Assembly: GCA_964442385.1 (NCBI GenBank)
Contig: CAYTYZ010000001.1
Location: forward strand, 1-64,000
Length of the DNA: 64,000 bases
Direction of reading: 5' to 3'
Origin: CAYTYZ01 sp964442385
GTDB taxonomy: Bacteria; Patescibacteriota; Microgenomatia; UBA12405
Part shown: piece after piece, positions 16,806-27,455 of the stretch
Layout: each line of letters opens with the position of its first letter
Position numbering within the stretch: the first letter of the stretch is position 1
Notes under the pieces: model-generated
Told to the model about the DNA's origin: nothing
What the model saw: the letters and a program-made list of their open reading frames with translations, nothing else
Database searches by the model: none
Translations under genes and position numbers: made by a program

Positions 16806-19403
16806 CTACCACATTACCCTAGCTGGGCTTACCCAACTTACACGAGATACCTCTTCTTTTTTTCTTGCCTCTTCTTCCATTCTAGCCTTGGCCTGAAGGT
16901 ATGACTCATACATAGCGTTAGCTTGCTCTTGAAGCTTTTCGGCATCTTCTCTCTTCAAAAATGCTTTTCTCCAAAAAGAAGGGGGTAATGTAGCCATACC
17001 TGTCCATTTACATTCACTGGCCCAATAACCGTGTACACCTACTCCACTATTTAGATTTTTTGAAAACTCAGAACCCTCTTCCACTACCAGGTGCCGACCC
17101 GGATCAAAGTTTTCCCAGGCAATATGTGTAGCCCGCCATTCACTTGATTGTTCCCTCGCCATCTTCCAATCTAATTCAATTTGTATTTTGGCGGCTTTTT
17201 CTCTAAGTTCTTCCAAAGTACTCGCTGTAAACAACCCAGTGCTATGTTCAATATAATACAATTCACTTGGTCTTTTTATCTTAACTTCCAAAGTTATACC
17301 AAATCCCAACTCTGGTAATTTTTCAACTTGAAATACATCCGTAGTGTCCAACATAATATTTGCCAAATACGTATCTCCACTGTCTTTATAGTGTATTAAA
17401 TATTCAATGGGTACCTTTTTTTCACCAACCGATATTTCCCTGGGACACATTCTATCAATTTCTTCCATATTCTCTCTACTTACTACATCGTCAAACCTTA
17501 AGCACAAAAAACCATCTCCATCTGTTGATATTTTATTTTTTAACTCTGCCAAAGAGCAAATATCACCCACTGCCTTACAGTACCAATCCCTCATCCAGCT
17601 TGAAAAATAGATACCCCCAGTAATAGCCCCTGCCGAGCGTTTATTGTAGTCTTCAATTTTGGTTATTACTTCGTTGTTTCTAGTAATATAATCAAACTTT
17701 TGATACTCTAGCCAGGAAATAAACATCCTTGTCAGCTTTTTTCTGTCAGCTCCATCTGTATCATAAACCTCATGTACTATACTATCTGCAAACCTGTACC
17801 TGGTTAGTATTCCAGCCTTATCCCTTTCTGGAGAATAACTATCTCCCATATCCTGTTTTTCACAAGCCCCAGGGACCATTTCGTAAATCCAAGCCGGCTC
17901 CACCGGTGCAATATTTGATCCATATAACCTTGGCCCGCCTCTGGAAACTTCTGCTGGCCTCCTTAGAGAAGTTACCAATAACCAGTCACCCCTACTGCCA
18001 CACACACTCTGCCTTGACAGTGTTACTTCATCAAAACCAGATACCCTGTTTTTCCATCTCCCGTATTGATCTTTCCAGGTCAAATAATCTACAAAACCCG
18101 GTATCATACTTTTAGTCATTTCTGCCTCCGAAAAACTTCTACGCAACAATATCTCCTCATCCTTCAATCCAAAGCCTTCTATATGATACAACTCATCCAC
18201 CAAGTCCCAAACTGTTCTCCGTACTGCTTCAAGTCTCTTTTTATTTATCATATTTTCCCTACACCAATTCACCAGCCCATCCTCAATTTTCTTTTCCCTA
18301 ACCCCGTTGCGTAAATGAGCATAAATCCCATTGAATTCTTGTATCTTGGCTTCGTATGTCCGAAACAGATTTACTCCAGTAACAAAGTCTGACTCTGATC
18401 CTCCAGCAAAAGTCTCCCAGCAAAACGCTGCATAGTCAGCTGGACTTTCCATATTTCTAATTCCAGATGCATATTCAGACATAAAAACTAATTCATATTT
18501 ACTGCTAGAATCAGACTTAATCCAAGGTGGCAAATTATTTTCGTCCAAATCTGCCATACTATTACCAGACTTTGATCTTAAGATCTTTACCACACTTTCC
18601 CTATCAATAAAAATCTTATCTTTATAATTTCTTCCAGGTATAAACATAACCCCCTCTTCTTCATCCATAGCCATAGCAATTACTACTTCAGGTAGAACCC
18701 CTCTTTTTTTAGCCTCAAAAAATGCAAATGCCCTCTCCGGATCCAATGGTATTTTGGCCAGTTCTCTTCCCAGTTGGGTTATTTTACCCTCACCGTCCAA
18801 TGCATTTATTGCTTTCAAACGCCTCATGGCAACATCAATTTTTGCTGCCTCCGGTGTATCCATTAACTCCAGAGTTCGTATGTCAAGCCCAACCGAAGCA
18901 ATTTGTAAAACCACCGAACTAAGTCCTTCCCTAATTATGGCTGGAATTGGCCAATAATCCCTATTATATTCACTTTTATCTGTAATATTTTTATATTCAT
19001 CATTAAAGCTTATGGGGATATAAAACCCAGGCCCTACCCGGCCTACCCTACCCATACCTTGATCAGCCTGAGCCCCACTAATCTGTACTTTTTTTAAATG
19101 TTGTACCCCCCGACTGTCTACTTCGTTTCTCTTTACTTGTAGCGAGTCAATTACACCCACCAAATCCCCCACTGTCACTGATGATCTAATAATTTCAGTG
19201 GCTACCACAAATCTTAGCTTCCCTTCACTTGCGCTTTCTTCGATACGTCGTAGCTCGGACCTGTCCATCTGAGAATGACAAGCCACAAACTCAACATAAT
19301 CTTCCAAGTTATTTTCCCTGGCATACTCTTGTAGTTCCCTAATGGCCTGACTTATATCCTCTTTGCCAGGCAGCAATATCGCCACACTACCACTTGTTAC
19401 CAC
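16806..19403 (-). CDS. DEAH-box helicase, C-terminal part (frameshifted from 19397-20194)
   Basis: 865 residues holding the second RecA-like domain and the C-terminal region of an HrpA/DEAH helicase. The start VVTSGSVAILLPGKEDI matches the first strand of that domain. VVATEIIRSSVTVGDLVGV and QADQGMGRVGRVGPG are motifs V and VI. It has no P-loop of its own, so it must be joined to the upstream frame. The remaining 600 residues contain winged-helix/ratchet-like and charged helical regions. It ends with a TAG, after which the frame stays open for another 183 codons. HrpA relatives unwind RNA and act on stalled ribosomes; the role here is unknown. Confidence 0.85.
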   Translation of the reverse strand: MVTSGSVAILLPGKEDISQAIRELQEYARENNLEDYVEFVACHSQMDRSELRRIEESASEGKLRFVVATEIIRSSVTVGDLVGVIDSLQVKRNEVDSRGVQHLKKVQISGAQADQGMGRVGRVGPGFYIPISFNDEYKNITDKSEYNRDYWPIPAIIREGLSSVVLQIASVGLDIRTLELMDTPEAAKIDVAMRRLKAINALDGEGKITQLGRELAKIPLDPERAFAFFEAKKRGVLPEVVIAMAMDEEEGVMFIPGRNYKDKIFIDRESVVKILRSKSGNSMADLDENNLPPWIKSDSSSKYELVFMSEYASGIRNMESPADYAAFCWETFAGGSESDFVTGVNLFRTYEAKIQEFNGIYAHLRNGVREKKIEDGLVNWCRENMINKKRLEAVRRTVWDLVDELYHIEGFGLKDEEILLRRSFSEAEMTKSMIPGFVDYLTWKDQYGRWKNRVSGFDEVTLSRQSVCGSRGDWLLVTSLRRPAEVSRGGPRLYGSNIAPVEPAWIYEMVPGACEKQDMGDSYSPERDKAGILTRYRFADSIVHEVYDTDGADRKKLTRMFISWLEYQKFDYITRNNEVITKIEDYNKRSAGAITGGIYFSSWMRDWYCKAVGDICSLAELKNKISTDGDGFLCLRFDDVVSRENMEEIDRMCPREISVGEKKVPIEYLIHYKDSGDTYLANIMLDTTDVFQVEKLPELGFGITLEVKIKRPSELYYIEHSTGLFTASTLEELREKAAKIQIELDWKMAREQSSEWRATHIAWENFDPGRHLVVEEGSEFSKNLNSGVGVHGYWASECKWTGMATLPPSFWRKAFLKREDAEKLQEQANAMYESYLQAKARMEEEARKKEEVSRVSWVSPARVMW

Positions 19404-20194
19404 ACCCCTTTGGCCGTCTCAAGTACAGTGGGAGGCACAGTCAAAGTACCTTCACAAAATTGCCTAAAAACTTCTTTGGCAGCCCATATAGCCCCCTGAG
19501 TATGGTGTTCAGCAAAAGTTAATTGGTGAGGAATTACTTCTACTGGGTAATTCCTTGGGTTTAGGGCAACGATTGGAGCTTCGGCTTTAAAATAATTCTT
19601 AAACTTTTGTGTATCTATGGTAGCGGAAGTGATCACCACCTTGGTATAAGGAGAACTGGGCAAATATTGTTTTATCAGGGCTAAAAGTAAATCAATTTGA
19701 ATACTTCTTTCATGGGCTTCATCGATAATTAAAAAACCATCAGGCAATTTTCCATCTTCTTTAATTTTATTAAACAAACTTTGGTCAATAACCAACCTAA
19801 TTTGTGTGTCTGGACTTACCACTGGCTCCTCACCTCTCAGCAACCAACCAACCTTATCCCCTGGCTGGCAACCCATTTCCATGGCAATTCTTGAACCGTT
19901 CATCCAAACCGCTGGACGCCTAGTTTGAGTCATGACAATTTTACTATCTGGATACTCCTGGGCCAACATTTGACAAATTCTTAGAGTTTTTCCAGTTCCA
20001 GTTTCAGCCTGTACAATTGTTACTTGTTGCTTTGCCACACTTTCCAAAATTTCTTGGGCATAATAATCCATACCCAGTTCAGCCCGAGCATGTCCGGAAT
20101 ATCTATATCTTTTTCGTTCCGGATATGTGTGAATCATTTCATGATCGGAAGCTGAATGTCCCACTCCCCGATCTTTAAAATTTACCTGGCTCAT
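19397..20194 (-). CDS. DEAH-box helicase, N-terminal part (frameshifted)
   Basis: 265 residues with the first helicase domain: Walker A AETGTGKT (63-70), DEAH (158-161) and SAT (190-192). It ends with a stop seven bases after the other frame opens. The two frames join sensibly if the GTGTGG near 19398-19406 were GTGG, giving an uninterrupted VLETAKG-VVTSGSV. A two-base insertion, one missing base or an assembly error would all explain this. It lies 51 bases downstream of the giant gene, on the same strand, and is probably in one operon with it. Confidence 0.85.
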   Translation of the reverse strand: MSQVNFKDRGVGHSASDHEMIHTYPERKRYRYSGHARAELGMDYYAQEILESVAKQQVTIVQAETGTGKTLRICQMLAQEYPDSKIVMTQTRRPAVWMNGSRIAMEMGCQPGDKVGWLLRGEEPVVSPDTQIRLVIDQSLFNKIKEDGKLPDGFLIIDEAHERSIQIDLLLALIKQYLPSSPYTKVVITSATIDTQKFKNYFKAEAPIVALNPRNYPVEVIPHQLTFAEHHTQGAIWAAKEVFRQFCEGTLTVPPTVLETAKGVW

Positions 20195-20245
20195 CTATTT
20201 AATTATGCACAAGTCATTTCGTATTATCCATACATATACTTAACG

Positions 20246-23200
20246 TTAGTTCCCCCTACCCCAATTCCTTACATCGCCATGTTTTAAGGATTCCAAATTG
20301 CGTCCATGTATTATTTTTTCATTTAATATCCAATCCATCCATCCTTCCACATCATTCTTTGCCAGACCAACTTTATCTAACAAAGTAGTATCGAGTTGCT
20401 TTCTAAAACTAGCCATAAAATCATCTATTAATTTTGATTTTTCAGACGTATCAAAACCATTTAGGTCTGCTGCCTCTAAAAGTGACTGTAAGCATCCCGC
20501 CATGTCTCTCATATCTTTTAGATACCCCATTTCAACACCATTGAATTTTTCAACATACCTTGGGTCATCTTCACCATTTGCTACCACCTGGTTAACAGTA
20601 TCTATGTCCATAATCTCAGCCAACATAGTGATATTAGAAGAATGCAATCCACCATGCATATTTCCATGATTAATTAAAGAAGCTAAACTTTTTGCACAAT
20701 TATTCATAAAATATCGCAAATATGCATCACTTACTTTATATTCCGTATTGCCATTGGGATCAGCTATTTTTATAAAGGTTTCAAAAGTATTTTTAAAAAT
20801 ATCAACCCTTCTATCATCAGCAACTTTTGCCTCTTCAATCCTAGTGTTTGTTTTAAGTAGGCGTACAGCAATTACCGGCTCCAACTCTTCTTCTGGTGGC
20901 AATACTCCATTCTCTTTTAACCAATCAATGGTTTGCATTTTCCCTCGAAAAGGCAAAGCCTTGGGTTTTATTACCCCCCAGTACAGCTCACAATTTACTC
21001 CCTGTGCCCTTAACTCTGCAGATTTGCTAACATAGTCCTGTCCTGAAAAGGTTCCAGCAGCCAAACACCCCATCACCTTGTGACCAAATGCCATTTCTTC
21101 CGTTGGCTTATCTAGTACCCAAGTGGGATACAAACCATGATCTATCCCCTTGGCAGCTGGTTTGGTATATCCGCACCCCTTAATATTAACTTCAAAAAAA
21201 GGCTCTAGTTCGCCAGTTTCTTCGTTTATAATTATCACTGGATCATATTGTCCAACCAGAGTTTGCGTTACTGAACGCCAATGAGGTGCTACAACTGGTA
21301 AAGACACCATGTTTTCACCTACTTCCCCTCTAGTATCAACAAAATAAGCAAAATCAGACAACTTAAGCCCGGTCATAACATTAGGATTCTGATTTAATGT
21401 CGTAAAGTCCAAGCCTGGGTTTAATCTTCTAAATTGCAAGTAGGCCACCTCTACTCCTGCTATTTCTCGACCCTTGTTACTATCAAGCATTTCCAGTGTA
21501 ATTGGTGGTATATATTCTAGAGAATTAACTTTCTGTTGTAAATTTATCCCCATAAAATCCTCCTTTCCGTACCATTTTTCATTTCCAAGCTCATCTATTT
21601 CAAACAATTTCCTAGCATGCGCATAGGTACTATTATAATTAAAATTAGTAGTTTCACTATATTCTAAGGGCAGAAATTCTGGCTCACCAAATACATTTTT
21701 ATCAGCAACTCTAATACTTGGTCTATTTGAATTAGTTGATGCATTAGTGGAATTAAATGGGCTAGCCAATATAACCTTCGTACGAGGGACTTGGCTAGCC
21801 CATTTACGTCTTGTATCCTCAACCATATGTCGAGCAACTCCCATCACAAACTGCTCTGCATTAATTTCATTTACAAACCCCTCTCTTGGATTGTTAGCTC
21901 TATATGCAATAACCGGTATACCATCTGTTGTTTTTACATCCATAGCAAAAACACTACCTAGTATCTTAGTTGGCACCCGACCATCACTCTTGGTCTCAAA
22001 CAGGTAGGCATACAGACCAGGATAGTCACCATTTGCTAATTGTAACTGCAACTTTGATGCACACATATCACCCGAAAATGGAGCCATAACTCTTCCTATG
22101 CCTGCTACGGGCACCATGGCAACCACCGTCCTTGGAACTGTGGCACTCTCTTTTGGCATTTCTATCATTCTCAATCGTTCTATTAATGTATCGATAGGAA
22201 TTTTTCCAGTACTTTTATCAACTACCCTATTGGCTCCCAATAAACCTGCATACCACGCGTTTGTACCGGGTAAAAATGGCAAGTGTCCAGTTTCATCCGT
22301 AAGAATTCCAAAATGTTCATAGTGTGTTCGAAAATATTCATCTTCCATGTGGCTAGTTACAATTTCTTTGTATAAATTTATATCTTTTGGTGTTCTTTCT
22401 TCCAATCCTTTTTTTAGTTCCAAAACTGCCTCTTTAAAAATATCAGATTTAGATTTTACAAATATATTTGCCGCAACTTTACGTTGTAAATCCTCTGGCA
22501 ATTGATTTTTATATTTATACATTAGTTCTATTAATCCCGCCTCTTGACGCATACCCATTTTATTGTGATCTGCCACAACTTCTTCAGTCCAAAAACGGAT
22601 AATTCTCGATTGTTTTTCTATTTCCAAATCAATTTCTTCCGCTTTATCTGGGCTCGTGTCTTTCCGTGATTCTTCCATCTTAGATATTGCCTGTTTAGCA
22701 GTTTGTACCTGTAGGTCAACATACTTTAAATAATAGCCCTGGATATCTTCAAAATCTTTTATTGCCCTAATAGTTGCCATTAAGTTTGCAAAAATTCCAG
22801 ACACCCGCTTATCTTTCAAGTCCACTCGGTTTGACACCACAAATGCATCCACCTCTTTACTGTTTTTTTGCTGCATAAATTCACGTAATTTATCATTGTC
22901 CCAACCCAACCTAGATGCTATCACTAATGCCCTTGCCACCAAGCTATCTTTTATAACACCAGACATGTTTTCTATTGACATGCCTTCCCTGCACGCTTCG
23001 GCCAAAACATTTAATGGCTTCACGTAAACCTCTTCTGCCTGGGCACTGAACAATATACTTTTTATTGGGTTAGCCTCAACCTCTACTTCCAAAGCTGGTC
23101 TAGCTCTACCCTTCATTTCTACTTCAAATTGTCCTGGTTTTGCATGGCGAGGTACTGCAAATTTTGCTCTATTTTTTTTAGAAACATCCATAAATCTATC

Positions 23201-26200
23201 TATTACCACCTTAGTGGCTACTTCTCCATCACTGTGTATAGTGCTTCCCCTTAGTTGCTCAAAAAATTCTCTTCCCAACCTCGAGTTTAAATCTTTGGGT
23301 AACTCATCATTTAGCAATTTCTCACGAAATTCCATAAAATGTAATTTTAGGGAATTCATAATTTCCTTATTACCCATACCACCTTCACCTTTTATATCAA
23401 TACCAATTTCCTCTAACATTTTTATTGTTGCTTGATTCAACTCTTTTCCACTAGATTTAACATTTAAATCAACACAAATACCTATCAATGCTGGCAAATG
23501 TAATAATCCAAACGTAGCAACATAGTCCCCCAATGCCTTTCCATATCTAGGATCAGCTATATTAAACCCTTCGCTATTCATTATGGCATTGCACAATTTT
23601 GGCATCTCTTTTAACCAAGGATCAAACTCTTCTTTTGAAGCTCTACCTTGCATGCTGGTAATCGTTACAAATGTCGACATCCATGGATTCTTCATTATTC
23701 CTCTAACCAGGTCTTGCATAACTTTGTTATCTTTATTACGAGCCTGTACGGTTCTCAATTCACTTAGCGTCTCAAATGCGTTTACTGGGTTCTTAAGTAA
23801 ATCCAGGATTATACGCCTGGCAAGTATTCCTGGATCAGCATTAAGTTCATATTTTTGTACAATTTCCAATAAATAAACCAGGCTTACACTGCCAGCCAGA
23901 GGCTCATCAAGCAATAACAAAAAAGAATCCAGCTTTTTTTGAACACTGTTTTTGTCGATATCTAGCAACTTACACAAATCACTAACTTTTTCAATGTCAG
24001 TAAGACTTGCAAGTGCAAAATTCAATTTCTCAAAAAAGGACAAAAATCCTTCTTTTCTGGACATAAATTCACTCGGAAAATCATCCTTAAGAACTGAAAC
24101 TATGGTGTGGAATTTCCCTATAGTATAGGAAATATTTGTATCAGTTATTTTATATTCCTTAAGTTGTTGTTCTATGTTTCTCACTACCGCCTTAGTATCC
24201 GTAGGCAAACCAAAATTATTTTTTAGGTAATTGTAGGACTCAATATCATTGAATATTAATTTTCCAACTAAACTTAATTTAAAATCCTCGTTTGCCTTTT
24301 CAAAATTAAACAGGCCTGTTCTACAAGCGTTTAAAACTATTTTACAATTTTCATTTTTAGATAAATCTGCCGACTTTACCCAGTATTCTACTGATTCCTT
24401 CAACCAAGAATCCTCTAGTTTTATAAATCCCAAATCCCCCTTAAGTCTGCCAATTCTATTTTGAAATCCTCCATTCTCAACTTGCCCACTGCTATCAAAT
24501 AGGCCGTTTGGCACATATCTAGAAAAGTATTCCACCCAATCTTCTTGTCTGAACTTAATTCCCCTATCTACTAAAAACTTAGTTATCCTAGCTATTCCAG
24601 TCGAAGTCGTCATTTCTCCAAATGCAAATCTTTGAACAACATCATACATCAAACTCCCTTCAGTTGGTGAAATAATTTCAAAAGATCTTTCTAGTTCTTC
24701 CGTAATTTCTGACCATCTACGTTTATCCTTATCAATCAACCTTCCAAACAAAATCTTACTTTGTTCTTTCGATAACACAAAGGGAATTCCTGTAAAATTA
24801 CTAATTCTAATCAAATCCCCAACATCTTTTACCGGATTATTACTCTTATCCAGGCCTGCTATTCTATTTTCAAATATTTTTAAAATACTTTGTGAAGCAA
24901 CCTTAAAATCAACTTTCTCAGCAGAAATTTCTGACAAAAGCATCATACTCTGAAACAAATCACCGGAATATGTTTCTTTGCCTAATTTAGCCAAAATACT
25001 ATTCAACTCACTAGGGCTAAAAACCACCGAACCTCCTACAAATTTTTTTACTTCACCTATGGCATTATCTAATTCATTCCCAAACAATTTATCACTCATA
25101 AATTCCCTAGCCGATCTAAACAGTGCAATTTTTGACTCCAGAGTATCAAGCTCCAAACTGGTTTTTGTATGATTAAACAGCGCCAAAGCCTTTTCTAATC
25201 GCGAATCAGACATTATCTGGGAATAGACTGCCTGCAACACAGCGTTATCCAAAGGAATCGGTTCTATCCCAACTATATTTTGCAACCGCCTAATTCCCTG
25301 TTCATAAGAAAAATATTGGAAACTTTTTAAAAACTTATGATATACAATCTGAACCTCGCTTGGGTCCAAGTCTAATTCATACCCGTCATTTTTAATTGTC
25401 TCCAATACATCTAATATTTCGACAGTCGTACTGTTTTCTCCCAAGTCTGACAGCCGCCACTGTTTAAAAACGGGCCCAAGACCTGCATCATCCTTAGGAA
25501 TATTAAAAACATCCATAAATATCTTCAAATAGGACAAGTGTGATTTAGCAACATAAGACATTTCAGATTTTGCTACTTTGGCTAATTCTGCAGTCCAATC
25601 AGCAATACCAAAATTTATTGCTAACGATTCCATATTTTTAGCCAATTCTTTATAAAACGATTCAGATTCAGGTTTTGATCTAGGCACAGATACATTTTTA
25701 TCGATACCAGATCTTAGATATGACCGCAACATCTTGCGCTTATCTTCTTCGCTTAACTCAAATTTTGCGCCTATATCTACAGCAAACTGAGTGGTATCTT
25801 CCACCAGTTCAGCTATCCATTCTGGGGACAAATTTCTAACATCTTTTTGTTTATTACTTGTAACAGCATCCACAAAAAAACCATTAACATCAAAATTACT
25901 CAAATGGCCATACCAATCCGAAATTTGCCTGACTACAAAACAAGCATCAGTGTAACTCCGATACCCAGATAAGGCAGAATCTTTTTCCTTTTTATTTAGT
26001 ATTTCACCAATCTGGGTTATTGCTTCCTCACTGGGTTTTGGTCTATCTCCAATAAATAATCTACCAAAATATTCCATGTTTTTTTTGTATTCTGAAAATT
26101 TTTCATAAAAATCCGGTGTTTGGTAAAGGCTATCATCCACTCTCATACCATACTTACAAAATCTCCTAAAACACTGTACATCAAATTTATCTAGTAATAA

Positions 26201-27364
26201 CTGATTGGCTAAAAACTTAGATTTATTTTCTTCTAGCCACCGCGACAAATCATCATTTCTCCTCAAACCTTCTTCACCCATTACTGAAAATGTTATAAAA
26301 GATTCCTCAAGCAATTCAACAACTTGATCTACTTGTGGCTGAAGTTCGGTCTTATCGCCAGTTATTGCATCAATTATTGCCATCTTTGTTTCAATATTTC
26401 GGATTTTTTCACCGGAATCCTCATCATCATAATAGTGATTACTCCCGATTAGTGATTCCACAAAAGCCTCGCCATATTTACTTTCCAATTTCTCTTTCAA
26501 TCTTGTCAGTTGGCTACCATAGCTTTGCCAATCTACATTAAGTCTCCTACCCAAGTTATCAATAAAAGCCAAATTTTTACCGTCATTCCAAATTGAATCC
26601 GTTAAAAAGACTGGAAACAATTCATGCAATTTCCCAGTCTCCACAGTTTGTAACAAAAATTCAGCAGCAACTTGGGATTTATCTTGTTTGCTATTGTCCA
26701 TTTCTAAAGCTAGTTCTCCCAACCATGCTTGCCTATCATTTTCATTTGGAATCCCACCAGCATAAGCAACTATTTGGGTCAAAGGTGATCTTGCAGCAGA
26801 GTGCAAATAAGTAGATGCCCTTGGTACCACCCCATTAGATATTTCATACTCTTCGCTAGTCAGTGGGTAAACACCAGTTTCTTGACACAATCCGTTCAAA
26901 AACAATAGAAAACTGCCTGATTTTTCGACCACAGGCCTATCTTCATCAGAGTATTCACGCTCAAGAGCCAATAGGGCATAAAACATTTCTCTGGAAAATT
27001 CCACCCAGGGATAATTCTCACGACAATCCTTAATTAGTTTTATGACATCTTTTGCAATTGGTTCAACAAACCTTATATCTATGGCATATCTTTGGTCAAG
27101 ATCTCTTAACTTATTTTCCATCTCACTAATGGCTGTGGATATACTTTGACGTATGCTTCGCTCTATCTCTGGTGTAAATCTTTTTTTTAGATCGTCTTTT
27201 CTAAATTTACTTTCCAATTCGCTCTGTTCTTCCAGTAAATCATGTACAGGTTGTAGTTCATCTGGAAAATGCTCATCGCTCATTTCTTTCCTACTTTTTT
27301 TCCCATGCTTATCCTTTCTTTCCGCCGCCTGGCTTTTTAACTTGCCCCAACTATCAAATGACAT
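20246..27364 (-). CDS. Giant protein, 2,372 aa, with SelO-like C-terminal domain
   Basis: A very long soluble protein without signal peptide or membrane segments. Start ATG 27364 is preferred because TACTAT lies five bases upstream; a further in-frame start at 27391 exists. Residues 1-1650 are largely helical and charged, and I recognise no family. The last 320 residues resemble SelO pseudokinase AMPylases: FFEVNIKGCGYTK (K at about 2062), a helix SAELRAQGVN, a strand VIAVRLLKTNTRIEEA, and HGNMH...SSNITMLAEIMDID with N at about 2244 and D nine residues later. SelO normally moves AMP from ATP to proteins. Activity is not shown, since some SelO residues differ. The helicase gene follows directly. 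Confidence 0.8.
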   Translation of the reverse strand: MSFDSWGKLKSQAAERKDKHGKKSRKEMSDEHFPDELQPVHDLLEEQSELESKFRKDDLKKRFTPEIERSIRQSISTAISEMENKLRDLDQRYAIDIRFVEPIAKDVIKLIKDCRENYPWVEFSREMFYALLALEREYSDEDRPVVEKSGSFLLFLNGLCQETGVYPLTSEEYEISNGVVPRASTYLHSAARSPLTQIVAYAGGIPNENDRQAWLGELALEMDNSKQDKSQVAAEFLLQTVETGKLHELFPVFLTDSIWNDGKNLAFIDNLGRRLNVDWQSYGSQLTRLKEKLESKYGEAFVESLIGSNHYYDDEDSGEKIRNIETKMAIIDAITGDKTELQPQVDQVVELLEESFITFSVMGEEGLRRNDDLSRWLEENKSKFLANQLLLDKFDVQCFRRFCKYGMRVDDSLYQTPDFYEKFSEYKKNMEYFGRLFIGDRPKPSEEAITQIGEILNKKEKDSALSGYRSYTDACFVVRQISDWYGHLSNFDVNGFFVDAVTSNKQKDVRNLSPEWIAELVEDTTQFAVDIGAKFELSEEDKRKMLRSYLRSGIDKNVSVPRSKPESESFYKELAKNMESLAINFGIADWTAELAKVAKSEMSYVAKSHLSYLKIFMDVFNIPKDDAGLGPVFKQWRLSDLGENSTTVEILDVLETIKNDGYELDLDPSEVQIVYHKFLKSFQYFSYEQGIRRLQNIVGIEPIPLDNAVLQAVYSQIMSDSRLEKALALFNHTKTSLELDTLESKIALFRSAREFMSDKLFGNELDNAIGEVKKFVGGSVVFSPSELNSILAKLGKETYSGDLFQSMMLLSEISAEKVDFKVASQSILKIFENRIAGLDKSNNPVKDVGDLIRISNFTGIPFVLSKEQSKILFGRLIDKDKRRWSEITEELERSFEIISPTEGSLMYDVVQRFAFGEMTTSTGIARITKFLVDRGIKFRQEDWVEYFSRYVPNGLFDSSGQVENGGFQNRIGRLKGDLGFIKLEDSWLKESVEYWVKSADLSKNENCKIVLNACRTGLFNFEKANEDFKLSLVGKLIFNDIESYNYLKNNFGLPTDTKAVVRNIEQQLKEYKITDTNISYTIGKFHTIVSVLKDDFPSEFMSRKEGFLSFFEKLNFALASLTDIEKVSDLCKLLDIDKNSVQKKLDSFLLLLDEPLAGSVSLVYLLEIVQKYELNADPGILARRIILDLLKNPVNAFETLSELRTVQARNKDNKVMQDLVRGIMKNPWMSTFVTITSMQGRASKEEFDPWLKEMPKLCNAIMNSEGFNIADPRYGKALGDYVATFGLLHLPALIGICVDLNVKSSGKELNQATIKMLEEIGIDIKGEGGMGNKEIMNSLKLHFMEFREKLLNDELPKDLNSRLGREFFEQLRGSTIHSDGEVATKVVIDRFMDVSKKNRAKFAVPRHAKPGQFEVEMKGRARPALEVEVEANPIKSILFSAQAEEVYVKPLNVLAEACREGMSIENMSGVIKDSLVARALVIASRLGWDNDKLREFMQQKNSKEVDAFVVSNRVDLKDKRVSGIFANLMATIRAIKDFEDIQGYYLKYVDLQVQTAKQAISKMEESRKDTSPDKAEEIDLEIEKQSRIIRFWTEEVVADHNKMGMRQEAGLIELMYKYKNQLPEDLQRKVAANIFVKSKSDIFKEAVLELKKGLEERTPKDINLYKEIVTSHMEDEYFRTHYEHFGILTDETGHLPFLPGTNAWYAGLLGANRVVDKSTGKIPIDTLIERLRMIEMPKESATVPRTVVAMVPVAGIGRVMAPFSGDMCASKLQLQLANGDYPGLYAYLFETKSDGRVPTKILGSVFAMDVKTTDGIPVIAYRANNPREGFVNEINAEQFVMGVARHMVEDTRRKWASQVPRTKVILASPFNSTNASTNSNRPSIRVADKNVFGEPEFLPLEYSETTNFNYNSTYAHARKLFEIDELGNEKWYGKEDFMGINLQQKVNSLEYIPPITLEMLDSNKGREIAGVEVAYLQFRRLNPGLDFTTLNQNPNVMTGLKLSDFAYFVDTRGEVGENMVSLPVVAPHWRSVTQTLVGQYDPVIIINEETGELEPFFEVNIKGCGYTKPAAKGIDHGLYPTWVLDKPTEEMAFGHKVMGCLAAGTFSGQDYVSKSAELRAQGVNCELYWGVIKPKALPFRGKMQTIDWLKENGVLPPEEELEPVIAVRLLKTNTRIEEAKVADDRRVDIFKNTFETFIKIADPNGNTEYKVSDAYLRYFMNNCAKSLASLINHGNMHGGLHSSNITMLAEIMDIDTVNQVVANGEDDPRYVEKFNGVEMGYLKDMRDMAGCLQSLLEAADLNGFDTSEKSKLIDDFMASFRKQLDTTLLDKVGLAKNDVEGWMDWILNEKIIHGRNLESLKHGDVRNWGRGN

Positions 27365-27455
27365 ATTTAATAGTAATATTTGTCCTACCAAAGCACAATG
27401 TTATACTAGAGTAGTAAAGACCGCTTAAATTTTTCCACATATCTTTCCCTCGTAG

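Noticed and set aside
19390..19410. Programmed -1 frameshift in the helicase
   Set aside because: The only slippery-looking run, AAAGGGG, is not in the phase needed, and a simple dinucleotide insertion explains the shift.
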